This document shows, piece by piece, positions 7,896 to 11,147 of a DNA stretch of 11,147 nucleotides. Source of the DNA: Lentisphaeria bacterium. GTDB lineage: Bacteria; Verrucomicrobiota; Lentisphaeria; Oligosphaerales; Oligosphaeraceae. Positions within the stretch are counted from its first letter, which is position 1; each line of letters begins with the position of its first letter. The stretch is from the NCBI GenBank assembly GCA_016302725.1, contig JAEDNB010000055.1:1-11147 (forward strand), read 5' to 3'. The translations under genes and the position numbers were made by a program. Under the pieces are notes generated by a model. It saw only the letters and a list, made by a program, of their open reading frames with translations. It was not told where the DNA came from and ran no database searches.

Positions 7896-8035
7896 GTCCA
7901 ATGTGCCCAATGGGGAACTCCACGACAGGCAACATACCCGCCCGACGGCCCCCTTTCCGCCCAGGGGAAAAAACTCCCGCAATTCCCCAAAGGACTGAAA
8001 ATTCCCCCCCCCGCCCCGGCAAACGCCGACGCCCC

Positions 8036-8989
8036 ATGTGCCATCGCCTCCTCACCCCCTTCCCCCTCCCCCGCTTCGGCCCCTTCCTCCCCACCCGGCT
8101 CCTCCCCGGCCCCATGGAAGGCGTCACCACCGGAAATTTCCTCCGCCTCCTTACACGCCACCGCTGGACACAGGCCTGGTGGACCCCCTTCCTGCGCATC
8201 TCCACCGCCGTCCCCCGCAGGGCAAGGCTGGCCGCCTGGCTCGCCCCCTATCGGGAAACCAGCCTCCCCCTGATTGTGCAAATCATGGGAACAGACAAGG
8301 AAAAACTGGTCGACGCCGCCAGGCTCCTGCGGGAACTGGGGGCGGACGCCATCGACTTGAACTGCGCCTGCCCCAGCGAAATCGTCGTCCGCAACGGCGC
8401 AGGAGGCGCCCGCCTGAAAGAGCCCCGGTGGATGGGAGAAACCCTGGAGGCCCTCAAGGAGAAGCTGGACTGCCCCGTGGGCATCAAGATGCGCACGGGC
8501 CTCCAGGACCCCCAGGAGTTCCCCCAGGCCCTGGCCCCCATGCTCAAGGCCGCACAACCCGATTTCCTCACCCTCCATTTCCGGACAGTCCAGGAAGCCT
8601 ACCGCCCCATCCCCCGGGGATGGGAAAGGCTGGCCCAGGCCAGGGAGCTCCTCCCCGACCTCCCCCTGGTGGGCACCGGCGACCTCTTCACCCCACAGGA
8701 CGCCAGACAAATGGCGCAAAGATGCGGGGTGGACGCCATCGCCCCCGCACGGGGACTCCTCCAAAACCCCAGGCTCCTCATGGATATCCAGGATTCCCTC
8801 CGGGGAAACCCCACGAAACCCTGGAACAACCGGGAAAAACTCGCCCTCCTCCAGGAACTCCAGCAAGACCACGCCCCCCTGGGATTCCTCCTCCAAATGG
8901 CCGCAAACCTCCTGGGCAAGGACTCCCCCGCCTTCCAGGACTTCCTCCAGGCTCAACGCCACGCCTCCACACCCACAACGACACCATGA
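8036..8989 (+). CDS. dus: tRNA-dihydrouridine synthase family protein
   Basis: FMN-dependent reductase converting uridine to dihydrouridine in tRNA. The 317-residue product has the family landmarks in order: the N-terminal P-G-P-M-E-G-V-T (residues 24-31) of the FMN barrel; V-Q-I-M-G near 81; D-L-N-C-A-C-P-S at 107-114 with Cys112 in the place of the catalytic cysteine; an Asn-Gly-x-Gly-Gly stretch after it; K-M-R-T-G at 151-155; H-F-R-T at 181-184; and G-T-G-D-L-F near 213-218, followed by A-R-G at 238-240. Two positions differ from the common form: the usual N-x-G-C-P is N-C-A-C-P and G-N-G-D is G-T-G-D. I cannot assign DusA, B or C. The frame is open upstream to 7745, but that part is antisense to radC and unlike the family; the ATG at 8036 gives a full domain. 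There is no Shine-Dalgarno. The gene overlaps trmL by four bases. Confidence 0.88.
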   Translation: MCHRLLTPFPLPRFGPFLPTRLLPGPMEGVTTGNFLRLLTRHRWTQAWWTPFLRISTAVPRRARLAAWLAPYRETSLPLIVQIMGTDKEKLVDAARLLRELGADAIDLNCACPSEIVVRNGAGGARLKEPRWMGETLEALKEKLDCPVGIKMRTGLQDPQEFPQALAPMLKAAQPDFLTLHFRTVQEAYRPIPRGWERLAQARELLPDLPLVGTGDLFTPQDARQMAQRCGVDAIAPARGLLQNPRLLMDIQDSLRGNPTKPWNNREKLALLQELQQDHAPLGFLLQMAANLLGKDSPAFQDFLQAQRHASTPTTTP

Positions 8990-9462
8990 CCTTCATCCCC
9001 TTCCATATCGTCCTTGTCGCCCCAGAAATCCCCCAGAACACCGGAACCATCGGAAGACTCTGCGTCAATGCCGGGGCAGTCCTCCATCTCGTCGACCCCC
9101 TGGGATTCCAAATCGACGACGCACATCTCCGCAGGGCGGGACTGGACTACTGGCCCTTCCTGAAGTGGCACCGCTGGAGGAATTTCCCGCATTTCCTCCA
9201 GGAAATGGCCCCCAAAAGAATGCTCTTCCTGACCTCCAAAACCAACCAAAGCCTCTTCCAAACCAAAATCAACCCCGGAGATTTCCTCGTCTTCGGAAAC
9301 GAACAGCACGGACTCCCACAGGATTTCTACCAAACCTACCACGACTGCCTCCGAACCCTCCCCATGCCCGGACTCCACGCACGCTGCCACAACCTCGCAA
9401 ACGCCGCCTCCATCGCACTCTACGAAGCACTCCGACAACAAAATTTCCCCATCGAAAGGTAA
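8986..9462 (+). CDS. trmL: tRNA (cytidine/uridine-2'-O-)-methyltransferase TrmL
   Basis: SPOUT-class, SAM-dependent enzyme that methylates the ribose of the wobble nucleotide 34 in certain tRNA-Leu. The 158 residues closely follow the family: H-I-V-L-V-A-P-E-I-P-Q-N-T-G-T-I-G-R-L-C at 7-26; L-H-L-V-D-P-L-G-F at 33-41; L-R-R-A-G-L-D-Y at 48-55; the cofactor-knot region F-G-N-E-Q-H-G-L-P at 103-111; and the C-terminal N-L-A-N-A-A-S-I-A-L-Y-E-A at 136-148. Full length compared with about 157 in E. coli. The usual Asn-Leu-Ser-Asn is Asn-Leu-Ala-Asn here. The start is fixed by family alignment and by the ATGA overlap with the dus stop, so translation is probably coupled. The coding strand is strikingly rich in C and poor in G, as in dus. 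No hairpin terminator is visible after the stop. Confidence 0.93.
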   Translation: MTFIPFHIVLVAPEIPQNTGTIGRLCVNAGAVLHLVDPLGFQIDDAHLRRAGLDYWPFLKWHRWRNFPHFLQEMAPKRMLFLTSKTNQSLFQTKINPGDFLVFGNEQHGLPQDFYQTYHDCLRTLPMPGLHARCHNLANAASIALYEALRQQNFPIER

Positions 9463-9514
9463 CCTCCCCCCAAAAAAAGACAACTAAAAAACTAAATATT
9501 TTCTCCAATCCCCC

Positions 9515-9542
9515 TTGACGGCCTCCCCAGGGGTGGTATATT
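9515..9542 (+). promoter_or_regulatory. Sigma70-type promoter of the DUF3034 gene
   Basis: A TTGACG box (9515-9520) is followed after 16 bases by TATATT (9537-9542); ATATTT would give 17. Upstream, about 9471-9502 holds A- and T-rich tracts in an otherwise very GC-rich region, like an UP element. Transcription would start near 9549-9551 and give a leader of about 105 bases. It is the most convincing promoter in the window. Confidence 0.65.
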
Positions 9543-9550
9543 TAGAACAC

Positions 9551-9568
9551 AACACAAATAGTTGTGTT
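9551..9568 (+). promoter_or_regulatory. Perfect inverted repeat at the transcription start (operator or 5' hairpin)
   Basis: AACACAA and TTGTGTT form a 7-bp dyad with a 4-base spacer (ATAG), about 9 bases after the -10 box. It could be a repressor operator or a 5'-terminal stem-loop protecting the mRNA. The sequence does not decide between them. Confidence 0.5.
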
Positions 9569-9571
9569 TAG

Positions 9572-9604
9572 CCGGCGGCGTCGCCCCTTGTGCGTCGTCG
9601 CCGG
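9572..9604 (+). other. GC-rich hairpin in the 5' leader
   Basis: CCGGCGGCG (9572-9580) can pair with CGTCGCCGG (9596-9604), nine pairs including one G-U, with a 15-base loop. With the preceding dyad it makes a structured leader. No known riboswitch class is recognised, and no T run follows, so it is not a simple terminator. Confidence 0.4.
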
Positions 9605-9641
9605 TTCCGTTCCGTCCCTGTCCACCCGTTTCATTTACCAG

Positions 9642-9646
9642 AGGAG
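9642..9646 (+). promoter_or_regulatory. Ribosome binding site of the DUF3034 gene
   Basis: AGGAG lies 8 bases before the ATG at 9655. It selects this start over a TTG at 9562 in the same frame, which would lie inside the leader dyad and would put extra residues before the signal peptide. Confidence 0.75.
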
Positions 9647-9654
9647 ACCGTACC

Positions 9655-10515
9655 ATGACCGCCAACAGCCGCAATCTTTTCCTTCGTCGTTCCGCCGCCG
9701 TCCTTTTCGCGGCCCTTTCCCTCCTTCTTCTCACGGACCTTCACGCCGGCGTCCCGTTGAACAACCTTCAAGGCGCGGGGGGCATAGCCTTCAACCCCCT
9801 TGCCTATCTAGCGGGTCGCCAGTTGTCTAAAGAGGGGGGCGTCGTCACCGTGCCCCAGGCGGGGGCGTGGCATGTGGAGCTGCCCGACGCCAACATCCGG
9901 TGGGATGCGGTGGGGGCGGCCTTCAGCCTCTTCGGGCGCCTGGAGCTCTCCTACGGATACAGCAACCTTGACGCCAAGGACTACGGGGACAACGACATCA
10001 ACGTCCACACCCTGGGCCTGAAGGTGAAGCTTTTGGAGGAGAACGCCTTTGACACTGCCTGGGTGCCGGCCGTCTCCGTGGGGGCCACCTACGGCCACAC
10101 CTCCGCCTACACGGCGGATCTCCTGGGGCTGGACCATGACGGCACCTCCTTCTACGTGGTGGCCACCAAGCTCATCACCCAATTGCCCCTGCCCGTGCTG
10201 GTCTCCGCCGGCGTGTTGCGCTCCGACGAGGTGGTCTATGGCGCCGTGGGGCACAACGACCACGGCACCTCCTTCTTCGCCAACCTGGATGTCCTCCCCG
10301 CCCCCAATGTGGCCCTGGGCGTGGAATTCCGCCAGGGCATTGACGCAGGCGACGGCCTCCAGAACTCCGACTACTGGGATTTCCACGCCGCCTGGTTCGC
10401 CACCGACAAGCTGACCCTGGTGGGCGCCTACGCAAACACCGGGGACAAGGACAAGGGGAACAAGGACCTGGGCGTGGGTGACGGATTTGTCCTCAGCGCC
10501 CAATACCAGTTCTAA
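9655..10515 (+). CDS. DUF3034 family secreted, probably outer-membrane, beta-rich protein
   Basis: I recognise the family from its start, G-V-P-L-N-N-L-Q-G-A-G-G-I-A-F-N-P-L-A-Y, and from R-L-E-L-S-Y-G-Y, N-A-F-D-T, V-A-T-K-L-I-T-Q-L-P-L-P-V-L, N-A-D/S-Y-W-D-like and L-S-A-Q-Y-Q-F at the end. The function of DUF3034 is unknown. The 286-residue precursor has a clear signal peptide (basic L-R-R, hydrophobic core at about 14-26, likely cleavage after Ala31). The mature part alternates polar and hydrophobic residues with many Tyr, Gly and Asp, and ends in Phe, as outer-membrane beta-barrel proteins often do. It has its own promoter, structured leader, ribosome binding site and terminator. Its codon use is less C-extreme at the start than in dus-trmL. 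A barrel or surface protein is my inference; no enzyme motif is visible. No link to the secretion cluster can be shown. Confidence 0.8.
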   Translation: MTANSRNLFLRRSAAVLFAALSLLLLTDLHAGVPLNNLQGAGGIAFNPLAYLAGRQLSKEGGVVTVPQAGAWHVELPDANIRWDAVGAAFSLFGRLELSYGYSNLDAKDYGDNDINVHTLGLKVKLLEENAFDTAWVPAVSVGATYGHTSAYTADLLGLDHDGTSFYVVATKLITQLPLPVLVSAGVLRSDEVVYGAVGHNDHGTSFFANLDVLPAPNVALGVEFRQGIDAGDGLQNSDYWDFHAAWFATDKLTLVGAYANTGDKDKGNKDLGVGDGFVLSAQYQF

Positions 10516-10532
10516 CTCCCCTCCCCTCGCCC

Positions 10533-10567
10533 ACTCCCCCGCCACTCCCCCGGGGTGGCGGGGGAGT
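10533..10567 (+). other. Very stable GC hairpin after the DUF3034 gene
   Basis: ACTCCCCCGCCAC (10533-10545) is exactly complementary to 10555-10567, giving a 13-bp stem that can extend inward by up to three pairs, leaving a tiny loop. It is 17 bases after the stop codon. No T run follows directly, so it may protect the mRNA 3' end or pause polymerase ahead of the next hairpin. Confidence 0.7.
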
Positions 10568-10569
10568 CC

Positions 10570-10605
10570 GCCGGAAGCCGTGGCATTCCACGCCTTCCGG
10601 CTTTT
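10570..10605 (+). terminator. Rho-independent terminator of the DUF3034 gene
   Basis: GCCGGAAG pairs with CTTCCGGC, and inside it CGTGG pairs with CCACG around a CATT loop; one C-C mismatch separates the two stems. TTTTATCT follows. This is a classical intrinsic terminator on the + strand. Confidence 0.85.
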
Positions 10606-10665
10606 ATCTACCGGAATCTGTGACAATCCATATTCATAATTCCCCTTTGCCTCCCTGAACATAGG

Positions 10666-10703
10666 TTGCAAAAGTAAACGCACATTTGCAAAGGCAAACG
10701 CAC
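10666..10703 (+). repeat. Two direct copies of an 18-base repeat, 20-base period
   Basis: TTGCAAAAGTAAACGCAC (10666-10683) and TTGCAAAGGCAAACGCAC (10686-10703) differ at two positions and are spaced by 20 bases, about two helical turns. They lie between the terminator and the IS end. Nothing identifies their role; regularly spaced protein-binding sites are one possibility. Confidence 0.75.
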
Positions 10704-10731
10704 GCACAGGGGAAAAGGCGCGCGTTTGCTT
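10692..10731 (+). repeat. Inverted copy forming a dyad with the second direct repeat
   Basis: GCAAACGCACGC (10694-10705) pairs with GCGCGCGTTTGC (10718-10729), 11 of 12 positions, with a 12-base loop; two outer pairs, one of them G-U, can be added. The inverted arm runs on as TTCCGCAAA, so it is a third copy of the TTTGC-N4-GCAAACGC motif in opposite orientation. Confidence 0.7.
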
Positions 10732-10752
10732 CCGCAAAACTTTCATTTTCTT

Positions 10753-10832
10753 CTAGTGTCTAGTAAATTCTAATTCTGCGTTTGCATCACGGGGGTATAG
10801 ACGCTTCAGCTTGATTCTGGCATCATTTTTTT
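10753..10832 (-). other. A7 run and out-of-frame transposase C-terminus
   Basis: At 10826-10832 the minus strand has seven A. Re-reading one A (a -1 shift) gives F-K-K-N-D-A-R-I-K-L-K-R-L-Y-P, the usual IS630 transposase ending, then twelve more residues to a TAG at 10753-10755. Without the shift the protein stops at 10806. The A run is a plausible slippage site, but a one-base loss in a decaying IS or a sequencing error would look the same. Confidence 0.75.
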
Positions 10833-11147
10833 GAACTGCCAGTCAATCTTGCATGAAGCGGCGTTGCGCCTCTCGAGCCATGCACTCACCTCCTGCTCCA
10901 TCTTCTCCTTCGTAGGAATCCTCCTGTTAAGGCATTGGAGCTTAAGCGCGCTCAATTCCATTTCCGCCATGTTCAGCCAGCTGCCGTGCTTAGGCGTATA
11001 GTGGATTTCGAGCCTTTGGGCCAGGCGATCCGCCTCGGTGGAGAGAAAAGCCTCATAGAGCGATCCAAGACCATGGGTGTTCAGGTTATCCATGACCAGG
11101 ACAACCTTCTCGGCCGGAGGTTCTAGAGGTTCTAGAGGTTCTAGAGG
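10806..11147 (-). CDS. IS630-family transposase, C-terminal part (partial, 5' end outside window)
   Basis: DDE-type transposase cutting and joining IS ends at TA sites. Seen: V-V-L-V-M-D-N-L-N-T-H with the second catalytic Asp, then H-Y-T-P-K-H-G-S-W-L-N-M-A-E-M-E-L with the catalytic Glu, and R-N-A-A-S-C-K-I-D-W-Q-F, all typical of one large IS630 branch. The first catalytic Asp and the DNA-binding domain lie beyond 11147; the frame is open to the window edge, so the ATG at 11093 is internal and not a start. The first nine codons visible are P-L-E three times, from a 9-base tandem repeat. The frame ends in M-M-P-E-S-S, unlike the family; the expected end appears one base out of frame after an A7 run (see separate entry). 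The gene is therefore either frameshifted by programme or inactivated at its 3' end. Confidence 0.85.
   Translation of the reverse strand, partial: PLEPLEPLEPPAEKVVLVMDNLNTHGLGSLYEAFLSTEADRLAQRLEIHYTPKHGSWLNMAEMELSALKLQCLNRRIPTKEKMEQEVSAWLERRNAASCKIDWQFKKMMPESS
11121..11147 (-). repeat. 9-base tandem repeat, three exact copies, at the window end
   Basis: On the minus strand CCTCTAGAA occurs three times in a row, in frame in the transposase gene (P-L-E per copy). The third copy ends exactly at the last base of the window, so the array may be longer. Confidence 0.9.

Larger units (their letters stand above)
10754..11147 (-). mobile_element. IS630-family insertion sequence, 3' part, continues beyond the window
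   Basis: The region holds the C-terminal half of an IS630-type transposase gene running leftward and cut by the window end. The left boundary is an estimate: IS630 elements insert at TA, often within CTAG, and CTAG occurs at 10753-10756 and 10760-10763 just past the end of the restored reading frame. Base composition changes from GC-rich to AT-richer here. The opposite terminal repeat is not in the window, so the exact ends cannot be confirmed. Confidence 0.7.

Noticed and set aside
7745..8035. 97-codon extension upstream of dus
   Set aside because: Antisense to the start of radC, with no similarity to Dus N-termini; the FMN-barrel start fits the ATG at 8036.
7481..8962. A 493-codon minus-strand open frame overlapping radC and dus
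   Set aside because: It overlaps the RadC reading frame out of phase and the conserved dus gene antisense; the residues are low complexity.
8038..8985. The in-frame extension upstream of trmL giving a 474-residue protein
   Set aside because: It is a Pro/Arg-rich out-of-phase reading of dus. TrmL proteins are about 157 residues long, and the ATGA overlap gives a natural start.
10666..10731. Short CRISPR array
   Set aside because: Only two direct copies with a 2-base gap and no spacers of useful length, and no cas genes.

Overview
The window reads as GC-rich bacterial chromosome with strongly C-ending codon use. Five co-oriented genes encode a type II secretion / type IV pilus-like envelope machine. 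Their layout (actin-like membrane protein, two small bitopic proteins, secretin, ATPase) resembles the cluster around the Amuc_1098-1101 genes of Akkermansia. With the DUF3034-type outer-membrane gene and many starts lacking a Shine-Dalgarno sequence, this suggests a member of the PVC group (Verrucomicrobiota/Lentisphaerota). That placement is inference; there is no rRNA or other phylogenetic marker in the window.

Layout. 38-7141 (+): a tight run of five genes: a GspL-like (PilM-PilN fusion type) protein, a GspM/PilO-like protein, a GspC-like protein with an HR-type domain, a lipoprotein secretin (GspD) and the assembly ATPase (GspE). They would form the inner-membrane platform, periplasmic connector, outer-membrane channel and motor of one apparatus. 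The polytopic GspF/PilC protein and the pseudopilins are not in the window. 7164-7883 (-): radC, convergent with gspE. 8036-9462 (+): two tRNA-modification genes, a dihydrouridine synthase and trmL, overlapping by ATGA. 9515-10605 (+): a self-contained transcription unit: sigma70-type promoter, structured leader, a secreted DUF3034-family gene with a good ribosome binding site, and two strong hairpins, the second followed by a T run. 10606-10752: non-coding, holding a cluster of TTTGC-N4-GCAAACGC repeats. About 10754-11147 (-): the 3' part of an IS630-family insertion sequence whose transposase runs off the window. Its last residues are displaced by one base at an A7 run, and the window ends in a 9-bp tandem repeat inside that gene.

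The points most worth following are the divergent tails and inserts in the secretion proteins, the repeat cluster next to the IS, the A7 frameshift in the transposase, the hairpin leader of the DUF3034 gene, and the pyrimidine-rich, Shine-Dalgarno-less leaders. I see no CRISPR array, tRNA, rRNA or obviously new defence or biosynthetic system.
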